Below, one piece after another: positions 26,274 through 36,257 of a DNA stretch of 64,000 nt. Under the pieces are notes generated by a model. It saw only the letters and a program-made list of their open reading frames with translations. It had not been told where the DNA came from and did not search any database. This stretch comes from Streptomyces endophytica (GTDB lineage Bacteria > Actinomycetota > Actinomycetes > Streptomycetales > Streptomycetaceae). Position numbers and translations under genes: made by a program. Position 1 is the first letter of the stretch. Each line of letters begins with the position of its first letter. Location of the stretch: the NCBI RefSeq assembly GCF_026153355.1, contig NZ_CP110636.1:1922001-1986000 (forward strand), in the 5' to 3' direction.

Positions 26274-27752
26274 TCAGCCCTGCTGCGTGGCCCACCAGTC
26301 CTTCAGCGCGGCGATCGCCGCCTCGCGCTCCATGGGCCCGTGCTCCAGCCGGAGCTCCAGCATCTGCTTGTACGCCTTGCCGACCTCGGGGCCCGGCCGC
26401 AGACCCAGAATCTCCATGATGTCGTTGCCGTCCAGGTCCGGACGGATCGCATCGAGCTCTTCCTGCTCCTGCAGCAGCGCGATGCGCTCCTCCAGCCCGT
26501 CGTAGGCGCGGGACAGGGCACCGGCCTTGCGCTTGTTGCGGGTCGTGCAGTCCGAACGCGTCAGCTTGTGCAGCCGCTCCAGCTGCGGGCCGGCGTCACG
26601 GACATAGCGGCGGACCGCCGAGTCGGTCCATTCGCCGGTGCCGTAGCCGTGGAAGCGCAGATGCAGCTCCACCAGAAGCGAGACGTCCTTGATCATGTCG
26701 TTGGAGTACTTCAGCGCGGCCATCCGCTTCTTGGTCATCTTCGCGCCCACCACCTCGTGGTGGTGGAAGGAGACCCGGCCGTCCTTCTCGAAGCGGCGCG
26801 TCCGCGGCTTGCCGATGTCGTGCAGCAGGGCCGACAGCCGCAGCACCAGATCGGGACCGTCCTCTTCGAGGTCGATCGCCTGCTCCAGCACCGTGAGCGA
26901 GTGCTCGTAGACGTCCTTGTGACGGTGATGCTCGTCACTTTCCAGGCGCAGCGCGGGAAGCTCGGGAAGGACCCGGTCCGCCAGGCCGGAGTCGACGAGC
27001 AGTCGCAGTCCCTTGCGCGGGTGCGGCGCGAGGATCAGCTTGTTCAGCTCGTCCCGGACCCGCTCCGCGGAGACGATGTCGATGCGGTCGGACATCGCCT
27101 TCATCGCGGCGACGACCTCGGGCGCGACCTCGAAGTCCAGCTGGGCGGCGAACCGGGCCGCCCGCATCATCCGCAGCGGATCGTCCGAGAACGAGTCCTC
27201 CGGCGCACCCGGCGTCCGCAGCACGCGGGCGGCCAGGTCTTCCAGGCCGTTGTGCGGGTCGACGAACTCCTTCTGCGGCAGGAAGACCGCCATCGCGTTC
27301 ACCGTGAAGTCCCGGCGCACCAGGTCGTCCTCGATGGAGTCGCCGTAGGACACCTCGGGCTTGCGGGAGGTGCGGTCGTACGCCTCGGAGCGGTAGGTCG
27401 TGACCTCGATGTCGAACGAGTCCTTCTTGCAGCCGACCGTGCCGAAGGCGATCCCGACCTCCCAGAGCGCGTCCGCCCACGGCCGGACGATCTTCAGGAC
27501 GTCCTCGGGGCGTGCGTCGGTGGTGAAGTCCAGGTCGTTGCCGAGCCGGCCGAGCAGCGCGTCCCGGACCGAGCCGCCGACCAGGGCAAGTGTGAACCCG
27601 GCCTCCTGGAATCGGCGGGCCAGGTCGTCCGCGACGGGGGACACCCGCAGGAGCTCGCTCACGGCGCGGCGCTGTACGTGGTTCAACGCGTTCGTCGACT
27701 GCGGGGCCCGCTCGGCGTGCGGGGCAGGGAGGTCATTGTTGGCGTTCGGCAC
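26274..27752 (-). CDS. cca: CCA-adding tRNA nucleotidyltransferase
   Basis: 492 residues. The nucleotidyltransferase head shows LALVGGSVRDALLGRLGNDLDF, with the metal-binding Asp pair in DLDF. FTVNAMAV and DDPLRMMRAARFAAQL are class II CCA/poly(A) motifs, and the HD domain has LLHDIGKPRTRRF and HHHEVVGAKM. Builds and repairs the 3' CCA of tRNA; both tRNA genes in this window lack an encoded CCA, so they need it. ATG 27752. Its stop lies next to a parS cluster. Confidence 0.95.
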   Translation of the reverse strand: MPNANNDLPAPHAERAPQSTNALNHVQRRAVSELLRVSPVADDLARRFQEAGFTLALVGGSVRDALLGRLGNDLDFTTDARPEDVLKIVRPWADALWEVGIAFGTVGCKKDSFDIEVTTYRSEAYDRTSRKPEVSYGDSIEDDLVRRDFTVNAMAVFLPQKEFVDPHNGLEDLAARVLRTPGAPEDSFSDDPLRMMRAARFAAQLDFEVAPEVVAAMKAMSDRIDIVSAERVRDELNKLILAPHPRKGLRLLVDSGLADRVLPELPALRLESDEHHRHKDVYEHSLTVLEQAIDLEEDGPDLVLRLSALLHDIGKPRTRRFEKDGRVSFHHHEVVGAKMTKKRMAALKYSNDMIKDVSLLVELHLRFHGYGTGEWTDSAVRRYVRDAGPQLERLHKLTRSDCTTRNKRKAGALSRAYDGLEERIALLQEQEELDAIRPDLDGNDIMEILGLRPGPEVGKAYKQMLELRLEHGPMEREAAIAALKDWWATQQG

Positions 27753-27953
27753 AACAGAACAGGGTACGTGGCCGCGCCGCGCGAAGCGCCACGTAATAAA
27801 GGCGCAGGTAATAAAGGGGACAGGACGGTCGGGCGGCCGTCGGCTCCGCGATCATGTGGAGCAGTCCGCGGCACTCGTCCGCGGCGGGTCTCGTTACCAT
27901 TCGTGGACGCACATTCCGACGACCACTGACGACGACGAGGGACGGGCGAGCGC

Positions 27954-30269
27954 GTGGCCGAGGCGGCAGGGTTCCAGGGGACTGAACGGCCGCGTGGTCG
28001 ATGGCTGCGCAGGACCGTGACACTCGTCACTGGAGTACCCCTGCTCGTGGGACTGCTCCAGGCCCCGCACGCCCCCTCCGCCCAGGCCGCTGCGGCCGGG
28101 TCGCACGCGGTCGACGTGTCCATCGACTCCATGTCGCCGTCGGCTCCCGGCAAGGGCGACACCGTCACCGTCTCCGGCACCCTGACCAACGACAGCCGCA
28201 GCACGATCACCGACGCGCACGTCGGCATGCACCGCGGCGACGCGCTGGGCAACCGCAGTTCGATCGAGACGGCCTCCCGTCGGACCGGCTATCTGCCCAG
28301 CGTGGACGGCGAGGAGATCAAGGGCCACACGGAGAAGATCGACAAGCTGGAGGCCGGTGCCAGTCGCCCCTTCAGCCTGAGCGTCCCGGTCAAGGACCTC
28401 GATCTCAACGATGACGGCGTGTATCAGATCGGTGTCTCTCTGTCGGGGCACTCCCAGTCCTCGCCGTACGACCAGCTCCTGGGCATCGACCGGACCTTCC
28501 TGCCCTGGCAGTCCGCGGCTGCCGACAAGAAGACGCAGCTCACCTACATGTGGCCGCTGATCTCGTCCACGCACCTCACGGCGGAGACCGACGCCGACAC
28601 CCAGCAGACCCCGGTCTTCCGCAACGACGATCTCGCCGCCGAGCTCGCCCCCGGCGGCCGGCTGCAGCAGATGGTCACGCTCGGCAAGAACCTCCCGGTG
28701 ACCTTCGTCATCGACCCGGACCTGCTCGCGACCGTCGACGCGATGACCAAGTCGTACCGGGTGAACGGCCCGGACGGCCCCATGGGGAAGAACCAGGCGG
28801 TCGCCAAACAGTGGCTGCACGAGCTCGAAGAGGCGGTGAAGTCGCACCAGGTGGTCGCGCTGCCCTTCGCCGACCCCGACCTGGCCTCGCTCGCCCACCA
28901 CGGCAAGGGCGTGCCGAGTGCGCTCGGCCACCTCGGGCCGGCCACCGACCTCGCCGACAAGACCGTGGACACGATCCTCGGGGTCAAGCCGCGTACGGAC
29001 TTCGCCTGGCCCCTCGACGGCGCCATCGACCGCTCGATCGTCGATGTCGCGACCTCGGCCGGCGCGCACAACGTGATCACCCGCAGCGACAGCCTCCGGG
29101 ACGCCGGCCAGCTGTCGTACACCCCGACGGCGGCCCGTCCCATCGGCGGCGGCAACACCGCCATCGTGGCGGACGCACAGCTCTCCCGCGCCTTCGAGGG
29201 CGACATGTCGAAGGCGACGAACGCGACGCACGCGGTCCAGGAATTCCTCGCCCAGACCCAGATGATCGGCCTCCAGGACCCGGACCGGCAGCGCAGTGTC
29301 GTCGTCGCGCCGCAGCGGATGCCGTCGGCCAGCCAGGCGCACGCCATGGCCACCGCCCTGCGTGAGCTGGACGAGTCCGGCCGCTGGACCCAGGCGCAGA
29401 ACCTCGGCGCCGCGGCCAAGGCCAAGCCCGACCCCGCGGCCACCCGCCAGGTGCCGAGCAGCGCCTCCTACCCGGCCTCGCTGCGCCGGCAGGAGCTCCC
29501 CACCGAGGCGTTCCGGCAGATCCAGGGCACGCAGTCGTCGCTGGAGGACTTCCAGCCGATCCTGGCCCAGCCGGAGCGGGTGGTGACCCCGTTCGGCAAC
29601 GCGATAATGCGGGAGATGTCGACGCAGTGGCGCGGCGACGGCTCCGGTGCCGCCGGCTTCCGTCACTCCGTGCGCAACTACCTCGACAACCTGACGACGA
29701 AGGTGCACCTGATCCAGAAGTCGGAGGCCACGCTCTCCGGGCGCAGCGCCACGATTCCGGTGACGGTCCAGAACAACCTCTTCCAGGGCGTCAGGGACAT
29801 GACGCTGCGGCTCACGTCCTCCCAGCCCAACCGGCTCGACGTGGGCAAGTCGCAGCAGATCTCGGTGGACGGCGGGCACAGCCAGTCGTTCAAGTTCGAC
29901 ACCACCGCCAACGCCAACGGCCGGGCCTGGGTGACCGCCCAGCTCTACACCTCGGACGGCAAGCCCTACGGTGAGCCCATGACGTTCCAGGTGAACGTCA
30001 CGGAGATCACCGCCACGGTGATGCTCGTCATCGCGGGCGGCGTGCTGCTGCTCGTGCTCGCCGGCGTACGGATCTACCTCCAGCGCAAGCGGGCGGGCAG
30101 CCGGCCCGAGGAGGACGGCCCCGATGACGGCTCCGAAGGCACGGCGGGCACGGACGGCAACGACGGTGGCACGGACGGAGACGAGCCCGAGCAGCCGAGT
30201 GACCCCGCGCCGGACACCGGTTCGGAAAACTCCGAGCCGTCCGGCTCAGGTGAGAAAGTGGACCGTTGA
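27954..30269 (+). CDS. DUF6049-type secreted/anchored protein
   Basis: 771 residues, GTG start at 27954. A signal peptide (RRTVTLVTGVPLLVGLLQAP, with probable cleavage after APSAQA) leads into a large extracellular region. It starts with a beta-sandwich-like segment (DSMSPSAPGKGDTVTVSGTL) and has a later long helical part. One membrane helix near the C-terminus (VMLVIAGGVLLLVLAGVRIYL, about 692-712) is followed by an acidic cytoplasmic tail. The family is conserved beside murJ in actinobacteria; function is not established. murJ follows 46 bases downstream, so the two are likely co-transcribed. Confidence 0.8.
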   Translation: MAEAAGFQGTERPRGRWLRRTVTLVTGVPLLVGLLQAPHAPSAQAAAAGSHAVDVSIDSMSPSAPGKGDTVTVSGTLTNDSRSTITDAHVGMHRGDALGNRSSIETASRRTGYLPSVDGEEIKGHTEKIDKLEAGASRPFSLSVPVKDLDLNDDGVYQIGVSLSGHSQSSPYDQLLGIDRTFLPWQSAAADKKTQLTYMWPLISSTHLTAETDADTQQTPVFRNDDLAAELAPGGRLQQMVTLGKNLPVTFVIDPDLLATVDAMTKSYRVNGPDGPMGKNQAVAKQWLHELEEAVKSHQVVALPFADPDLASLAHHGKGVPSALGHLGPATDLADKTVDTILGVKPRTDFAWPLDGAIDRSIVDVATSAGAHNVITRSDSLRDAGQLSYTPTAARPIGGGNTAIVADAQLSRAFEGDMSKATNATHAVQEFLAQTQMIGLQDPDRQRSVVVAPQRMPSASQAHAMATALRELDESGRWTQAQNLGAAAKAKPDPAATRQVPSSASYPASLRRQELPTEAFRQIQGTQSSLEDFQPILAQPERVVTPFGNAIMREMSTQWRGDGSGAAGFRHSVRNYLDNLTTKVHLIQKSEATLSGRSATIPVTVQNNLFQGVRDMTLRLTSSQPNRLDVGKSQQISVDGGHSQSFKFDTTANANGRAWVTAQLYTSDGKPYGEPMTFQVNVTEITATVMLVIAGGVLLLVLAGVRIYLQRKRAGSRPEEDGPDDGSEGTAGTDGNDGGTDGDEPEQPSDPAPDTGSENSEPSGSGEKVDR

Positions 30270-30315
30270 TAGATGGCGGGGCCGGATGGCCGGCGACTGA
30301 TGAGGTGGGGCAGCG

Positions 30316-32535
30316 ATGAATGCGCCGTACGACGGTGACCGGGGCCGGGGCGCCAATGGCGACCCCATGGGGCCGGTCCCTCCGACGCCCCCGTTCCCCA
30401 CGGAGCAGGACCCCTACGTCCGGGACGCCTACCGCAACGACCCGCACCACGCCCAGGACCCGATGGCCCAGGATCCGGTGAGCGACGCGCGCTACGACCG
30501 CGCCGCGCACCCGCCGCCGTCCCCGGGGCAGCCCACCAAGCCGTTCTACCCGCAGCCCGGGCCCGGGCGGCAGGCTCCTGACCCGCAGGCGTGGGCCGCG
30601 CCCCGCACACCCGCGCCGCAGCGCCCGGACCGGGCCGCTCCGTACGGTGACGACGCCGCGACGACGCAGTTCATGGGCGTCGATCCCCTGGTCAATCAGG
30701 CCGGGGGCGAGCGTCCGGAGTCCGACGCCTTTGCACACCTCTACCGGGATCAGCATCCCTACGAGCCCCAGCGCCCCGCCCCGGCCGGCCCGCCCGCCGG
30801 GGCGCCGGTGACCGGGGCGGTACCCGGCCCGGAGGCCGTGCCCCAGCAGACCGCGACGGAACCGGAGCCCGCTCCCGTGCCGGCGGCCGGCAAGCCCTCC
30901 GGCGGCCGGGCCTCCGGACTGCTCAAGTCCAGCGCCGTGATGGCCGCCGGCACGATGGTGTCCCGCCTGACGGGCTTCGTCCGCTCGGCGCTGATCGTCG
31001 CCGCGCTCGGCGGCGCGGTGCTCGGTGACTCCTGGCAGGTCGCCTACCAGCTCCCGACGATGATCTTCATCCTGACCATCGGCGGCGGCCTGAACTCCGT
31101 CTTCGTGCCGCAGCTGGTGCGCGCGATGAAGGAGGACGACGACGGCGGCGAGGCGTACGCCAACCGGCTGCTGACCCTCGTCATCGTCGTGCTCGGGGTG
31201 CTGACGGTGCTGGCGGTGGTCGCAGCGCCCCTGCTGGTGAAACTGGTCTCGTTCGACATCTCCCGGGACCCGGCGGCCAACGAGGTCGCGGTGGCGTTCA
31301 CCCGCTACTGCGTCCCCACGATCTTCTTCATGGGCCTGCACGTGGTCATGGGGCAGATCCTCAACGCCCGCGGCCGCTTCGGCGCGATGATGTGGACCCC
31401 GGTCCTCAACAACATCGTCATGATCGCCACCTTCGGCCTCTTCATCTGGGTCTACGGCACGGCGAAGACCTCGCACATCGGCGTCACCACCATCCCCGAC
31501 GAGGGCATCCGCCTCCTGGGCATCGGCACCCTCCTCGGGCTCGTCGTCCAGGCGCTGGCGATGATCCCGTACCTGCGCGACGCCGACTTCAAGCTCCGGC
31601 TGCGGTTCGACTGGCGCGGCCACGGCCTGGGCAAGGCCGCCAAGCTCGCCAAGTGGACCGTGCTCTTCGTGCTCGCCAACCAGGCCGGCGTGCTCGTCGT
31701 CACCCAGCTCTCCACCTGGGCCGGCAACACCGCCGACCAGCAGGGACACCCGGGCACCGGCTTCATCTCGTACGCCAGCGCCCAGCTGATCTGGAACATG
31801 CCGCAGGCGATCATCACCGTCTCCGTCATGGCGGCGCTGCTGCCGCGGCTGGCCCGGTCCGCGCACGACGGCGACACCGGCGCCGTCCGGGACGACATGT
31901 CGCAGGGCCTGCGCACCTCCGCGGTCGCCATCGTCCCGATCGCGTTCGGTTTCCTGTCCCTCGGCGTCCCGCTGTGCACCCTGGTCTACGGCTCGTCCGG
32001 CGCCGGCGTCCCGATGGGCTACATGCTGATGGGCTTCGGCGTGGGCCTGATCCCGTTCTCGGTGCAGTACGTCGTCCTGCGCGCCTTCTACGCGTACGAG
32101 GACACCCGCACCCCCTTCTACAACACGGTGATCGTCGCCGCCGTCAACGCCGCCGCCTCCGGGCTCTGCTTCCTGGTCCTGCCCGCCCGCTGGGCCGTGG
32201 TGGGCATGGCGGCCTCCTACGGCCTGGCGTACATCATCGGCGTCGGCGTGGCCTGGCAGCGGCTGAGCAGGCGGATGGACGGTGACCTCGACACGGCGCA
32301 CGTCGTCCGGACCTACGCGCGGCTGGCGGGCGCCAGCATCCCGGCCACGCTCGTCTCCGGCGTCCTGGTGTACGCGATCATGCAGACGCTGGGCAGCGGG
32401 TTCATCGGCTCGCTGGCCGCTCTGATCGTCGGCGCCGCCGCCCTTCTGGGCGTGTTCTACGTCGCCGCACGCAAAATGCGCATCGAGGAAATGAACGCCC
32501 TGGTCGGCATGGTCCGGTCAAAGCTTGGGCGTTGA
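30316..32535 (+). CDS. murJ: Lipid II flippase MurJ
   Basis: 739 residues. A 200-residue Pro/Ala/Gln-rich cytoplasmic head precedes the 14-helix MurJ/MviN core, which begins SSAVMAAGTMVSRLTGFVRS. The core carries GGGLNSVFVPQLVRAMKED and MGQILNARGRFGAMMWTPVLNN, classic MviN signatures. Flips lipid-linked peptidoglycan precursor across the membrane. The next gene is a pseudokinase, on the pattern of the mycobacterial MviN-pseudokinase fusion, here as a separate protein. Confidence 0.95.
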   Translation: MNAPYDGDRGRGANGDPMGPVPPTPPFPTEQDPYVRDAYRNDPHHAQDPMAQDPVSDARYDRAAHPPPSPGQPTKPFYPQPGPGRQAPDPQAWAAPRTPAPQRPDRAAPYGDDAATTQFMGVDPLVNQAGGERPESDAFAHLYRDQHPYEPQRPAPAGPPAGAPVTGAVPGPEAVPQQTATEPEPAPVPAAGKPSGGRASGLLKSSAVMAAGTMVSRLTGFVRSALIVAALGGAVLGDSWQVAYQLPTMIFILTIGGGLNSVFVPQLVRAMKEDDDGGEAYANRLLTLVIVVLGVLTVLAVVAAPLLVKLVSFDISRDPAANEVAVAFTRYCVPTIFFMGLHVVMGQILNARGRFGAMMWTPVLNNIVMIATFGLFIWVYGTAKTSHIGVTTIPDEGIRLLGIGTLLGLVVQALAMIPYLRDADFKLRLRFDWRGHGLGKAAKLAKWTVLFVLANQAGVLVVTQLSTWAGNTADQQGHPGTGFISYASAQLIWNMPQAIITVSVMAALLPRLARSAHDGDTGAVRDDMSQGLRTSAVAIVPIAFGFLSLGVPLCTLVYGSSGAGVPMGYMLMGFGVGLIPFSVQYVVLRAFYAYEDTRTPFYNTVIVAAVNAAASGLCFLVLPARWAVVGMAASYGLAYIIGVGVAWQRLSRRMDGDLDTAHVVRTYARLAGASIPATLVSGVLVYAIMQTLGSGFIGSLAALIVGAAALLGVFYVAARKMRIEEMNALVGMVRSKLGR

Positions 32536-32642
32536 TTGAGCACAACCATCGACTGCCACCGTGTGTCGTGCATAGTGGCGGACTGTGGGCACAATTGTCT
32601 TGGCTCATTGAGCCTGCAACGGATGGGGAGGCAGGAACGACG

Positions 32643-34352
32643 GTGGCGGAACGGAGCACGGCTGCCGTCGACGTGGCCGACACGAGCGGCGAAGAGCCGC
32701 TGACCGCCAAGGCGGGCGAGGTCACGGACGACGGTGCTAAGGCCGAGAAGGTATCCAGCAGGGACGAGGACGCGGCACGCACCGACGAAACGCGTGCGGC
32801 GGACGAGGCCCAGCCACCGGATCTGCACAGCGGCCACAAGCTCGCCAGACGCTACCGCCTCGAAGAGTGCGTCACCCGTCTGGACGGATTCAGCAGCTGG
32901 CGTGCGGTCGACGAAAAGCTGCGCCGCGCCGTCGGCGTACACATCCTGCCCGCCGACCATCCGAGGGCCCGGCCGGTGCTCTCCGCGGCCCGTTCCTCGG
33001 CGCTGCTCGGCGACCCCCGCTTCGTCCAGGTCCTGGACGCCGTCGAGGAGAACGACCTCGTCTACGTCGTCCACGAGTGGCTTCCGGACGCCACCGAACT
33101 GACCACCCACCTCGCCAACGGCCCCCTGGAGCCACACGAGGCGTACCAGCTCGTCAGCCAGGTCTCCCAGGCCATGGCCGCCGCACACCGCGAGGGCCTG
33201 GCCCACCTCCGGATCACCCCCAGCTCGGTGTTGCGGACCGAATCCGGGCAGTACCGCATCCGCGGCCTGGCCGTCATGGCCGCGCTCCGCGGCATCACCT
33301 GCGAGCACCCGCAGCGCACGGACACCGAGGCGATCGGCGCACTGCTGTACGCCGCGCTCACCCAGCGCTGGCCGTACGAGAACGACGCGCACGGCCTGAC
33401 CGGGCTGCCGAAGGGCGTCGGGCTGATCGCGCCCGACCAGGTGCGCGCCGGTGTCCACCGCGGCCTCTCCGAGCTCGCCATGCGCGCGCTGATCAACGAC
33501 GGCGCCACTGCCTCCCGCCAGGAGCAGCCGTGCACCACGCCGGAGGAGCTGTCCAAGGCGGTCGCGGCGATGCCCCGCATCCGGCCCCCGGAGACCGCGT
33601 TCAGCACGCCCCCGCCGTACCAGCGCACGGGGTACCAGCAGGGCAGCTACCGGCAGGCGGCGTCCCACAACGCCCCGGCCGGCCGCCCGACGCAGGCGAT
33701 CGCCACTCCGCCGCCCCCGCTCCAGAGCCGTACCGGCCGGGCCCTGAAGTGGTCCGTCTCCGCGCTGCTCATCGCGGCGCTGGGCCTGGGCAGCTGGCAG
33801 CTCGCGGACACCCTGCTGAAGCGCGAGAAGGACCAGGACGATCCGGGGAACTCGCAGCCGCAGGGTGGCACCGAGAAGAAGAAGCCGTCGGCTCCGCTGG
33901 CGATCCAGAGTGCCACGGAGTTCTCTCCGCTGGCCTCTGCGTTCTCCGGAAACGAGGCGTCGAACGCGACGGACGGCAAGCCCTCGACGGCGTGGGTGAC
34001 CGGCCGTTTCCAGGGCTGGCCGAACTTCGGGAACCTGCCGGCCCGCAAGGACGGCAGCGGCATCGTCATAGACCTCGGAAGCGCCAAGGACGTCTCCGGT
34101 GTAGAGGTCAGCATGTACCGTCCGGGCCAGACCGCTGAGGTTCTGGCAGCGGCGCCGTCCGCATCGAGCCCGGCAGCGCTCAGTGACTTCTCGCGGCGGC
34201 TCTCCAAGCCGACGAAGGCCGGTGAGAAGCTGACGGTGAAGCTGGACAAGGCCGTCAAGACGCGTTACGTGCTGATCCACATCACCGAGCTGCCGAGCGA
34301 CGGCGACGACTGGTTCCGCGGCGGGATCTCCGAGATCAAGGTGACGGGCTGA
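32643..34352 (+). CDS. Membrane pseudokinase with C-terminal discoidin-like domain
   Basis: About 569 residues from GTG 32643. The kinase-like domain (about 65-310) lacks catalytic residues: the HRDxKxxN loop reads LAHLRITPSSVLR and the DFG position reads IRGLAVM. A single membrane helix (SVSALLIAALGLGSWQLA) follows a Pro/Gln linker. The outside domain starts ATEFSPLASAFSGNEASNATDG and has the discoidin/F5-8C-like pattern that may bind sugars or wall. The neighbouring murJ and the mycobacterial precedent suggest regulation of lipid II flipping through phospho-dependent partners; that role is inference. Confidence 0.82.
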   Translation: MAERSTAAVDVADTSGEEPLTAKAGEVTDDGAKAEKVSSRDEDAARTDETRAADEAQPPDLHSGHKLARRYRLEECVTRLDGFSSWRAVDEKLRRAVGVHILPADHPRARPVLSAARSSALLGDPRFVQVLDAVEENDLVYVVHEWLPDATELTTHLANGPLEPHEAYQLVSQVSQAMAAAHREGLAHLRITPSSVLRTESGQYRIRGLAVMAALRGITCEHPQRTDTEAIGALLYAALTQRWPYENDAHGLTGLPKGVGLIAPDQVRAGVHRGLSELAMRALINDGATASRQEQPCTTPEELSKAVAAMPRIRPPETAFSTPPPYQRTGYQQGSYRQAASHNAPAGRPTQAIATPPPPLQSRTGRALKWSVSALLIAALGLGSWQLADTLLKREKDQDDPGNSQPQGGTEKKKPSAPLAIQSATEFSPLASAFSGNEASNATDGKPSTAWVTGRFQGWPNFGNLPARKDGSGIVIDLGSAKDVSGVEVSMYRPGQTAEVLAAAPSASSPAALSDFSRRLSKPTKAGEKLTVKLDKAVKTRYVLIHITELPSDGDDWFRGGISEIKVTG

Positions 34353-34357
34353 GCGGT

Positions 34358-34393
34358 AGCGGGCGAGCGGCTGAAACGGGTCGCTCGCCCGCT
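34358..34393 (+). terminator. Terminator after the pseudokinase gene
   Basis: 12-base stem AGCGGGCGAGCG with exact complement and a 12-base loop, six bases after the stop. Confidence 0.75.
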
Positions 34394-34477
34394 GATCAAC
34401 GCCCCTCGGCACATTTACTTTCCCCACCCGGCGGGCTTCAATGGGACCGAGATCAGGCAGCTACGGCCGGGGGGCCC

Positions 34478-35172
34478 GTGTCCACCGACAGCGACGAGGC
34501 TTCGACACCAACCGACGCCGATCTCCTTGCGCTGCACGTGAAGGGCGACCCCGATGCGTTCGGGGAGATCGTCCGGCGTCATCGCGACCGGCTCTGGGCG
34601 GTGGCACTGCGCACTCTCGGTGATCGTGAGGAAGCCGCGGACGCCGTACAGGACGCCCTGGTCTCCGCCTACCGCGCGGCCCACACCTTCCGCGGACAGT
34701 CCGCGGTGACGACCTGGCTGCACCGCATCACGGTCAACGCCTGCCTGGACCGGGCCCGCAAGGCCGCTTCCCGGCGCACCGCGCCGGTTGCCGACACTGA
34801 GCGGCTGGAGCAGCTCCTCGAACCCGAGGAGTCCGCCGCGGTCCCCGCCGAGCGCCAAGACCTGCACCGCGAGCTGCTCCGCGCCCTGCGCACTCTTCCC
34901 GAGGAACAGCGCGCCGCCCTGGTCCTCGTCGACATGCAGGGATACCCCGTCGCCGAGGCAGCCGCGATCCTCGACATCCCGACCGGAACGGTGAAGAGCC
35001 GCTGCGCACGCGGCCGTGCCCGCCTCCTCCCTTGGTCACCCATCTGCGGGCTGACGGCGGGGGTAGCAACCCGGCGAGCCGGGGAAGGAACCGGGCGCAG
35101 GGGACATCCGTCCCACCGACGGCAGGACCGAAGGACACAGGTGCCGTGAAGGGCGGAGGTGGGCGAGCGTGA
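34478..35172 (+). CDS. sigM: ECF RNA polymerase sigma factor SigM, apparent frameshift near the end
   Basis: 231 residues after one repair. Region 2 is DPDAFGEIVRRHRDRLWAVALR with DREEAADAVQDALVSAYR; region 4 is LPEEQRAALVLVDMQGYPVAEA followed by IPTGTVKSRCARGRARL. The frame then breaks at about 35029-35031 (CCC where CCCC is needed). The corrected frame reads PLVTHLRADGGG and ends at the TGA of 35170-35172. That stop overlaps the GTG of the anti-sigma gene by four bases, strong support for the repair. GTG start at 34478. Directs a stress regulon; the anti-sigma and thioredoxin genes follow. Confidence 0.87.
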
Positions 35173-36143
35173 CGTCGACGACCGGCACGGGTGAGCACCC
35201 GGAGGTCTCCGAGATCTCCGACCTCACGGACGGACTGCTCTCCCCCTCGCGCAGCGCGGAACTGCGCGCCCACCTCGCCGGCTGTGCCCTGTGCGAGGAC
35301 GTCTACGACTCCCTGGAAGAGATCCGGGGGATGCTCGGCAGGCTCCCCGGGCCGATGCGCATGCCGACTGATGTCGCCGGGCGTATCGATGCCGCCCTCG
35401 CAGCCGAGGCACTTCTCAATGCCACCGTTCCGGGCTCCGCCGCGCATGTTTCACGTGAAACAGCGACCAGCGAAACGGTGACCCGTACCACGGCGGCGCG
35501 TGAAACGACCGCCCGTCCCGCTCCTGTTTCACGTGAAACCGAGCCCGAGGCACCTGTCCGGGGCGCGCCGATCACCCGCCCCGCCGGACGTCCCACTGGT
35601 TCCTCCGGACCGGGCCGGCAGACACGCGGCGGCCGGGCCTCCCGGGCACGGCGCTGGCCGCGAGTGCTGCTCGGCACCGCAGCGGCCGCAGCCGTCTTCA
35701 GCGTCGGCGGCCTGCTCCTGCAGAACGCCGCCACGGAGGGTACGCAGGCCGGACCTCCCCGGCCCACGGCGACCACCGAGAAAGGCTCGGGCGGTGCGAC
35801 CGGCCTGACCGCCGCCAATCTCGGCTCCCACGTCCACGCCCTACTGGCGACCAAGGGCTCGCACAAATCGCCGGACATCGGTGCCCGCAGCTCTCCCGAG
35901 AGCCCGTTGCGGGGCAGTACCGACACCATTCCGTCCTGCGTCCGCCTCGGCATCGGCCGCCCGGAGGCCCCGCTCGCGTCCAGCCACACCCGCTACCAGG
36001 GCAAGGACGCCTTCCTGGTCGTCCTGCCGGACCCGGCGGATGCCAAGCGCGTCTCGGCGTATGTGGTCTCGTCCTCCTGTGTCTCGGCTACGCCACCGGC
36101 CCCCGGAAAGGTCCTGCTGTCGCACTCGTACCCGCGAGACTGA
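35169..36143 (+). CDS. Anti-sigma factor for SigM (zinc-finger type)
   Basis: 324 residues. Residues 18-60 are the sigma-binding domain with the HxxxCxxC motif HLAGCALC. A long, poorly ordered middle includes two VSRET pentapeptides encoded by parS sites (93-97 and 119-123). A membrane segment (LLGTAAAAAVFSVGGLLLQ, about 165-183) and an extracellular domain with two cysteines follow. It presumably holds SigM at the membrane until an envelope or redox signal. GTG start overlaps the sigM stop. The gene resembles rsmA of sigM operons, but the exact orthology cannot be checked here. Confidence 0.82.
   Translation: MTSTTGTGEHPEVSEISDLTDGLLSPSRSAELRAHLAGCALCEDVYDSLEEIRGMLGRLPGPMRMPTDVAGRIDAALAAEALLNATVPGSAAHVSRETATSETVTRTTAARETTARPAPVSRETEPEAPVRGAPITRPAGRPTGSSGPGRQTRGGRASRARRWPRVLLGTAAAAAVFSVGGLLLQNAATEGTQAGPPRPTATTEKGSGGATGLTAANLGSHVHALLATKGSHKSPDIGARSSPESPLRGSTDTIPSCVRLGIGRPEAPLASSHTRYQGKDAFLVVLPDPADAKRVSAYVVSSSCVSATPPAPGKVLLSHSYPRD
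35448..35461. promoter_or_regulatory. parS site in the anti-sigma gene
   Basis: Exact GTTTCACGTGAAAC, in frame as VSRET. Confidence 0.93.
35526..35539. promoter_or_regulatory. parS site in the anti-sigma gene
   Basis: Exact GTTTCACGTGAAAC, in frame as VSRET, 78 bases from its neighbour. Confidence 0.93.
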
Positions 36144-36257
36144 ACGACGAGTAGTGCGCTGTGACACTCCGGGAATGCATGCCCCGTAGGATCCGTTGGG
36201 TGGGGTGAGAGTTCCGAGAGCCCCAGCAAGCAGTCGGCAGAGACAAGGAAGACACCC

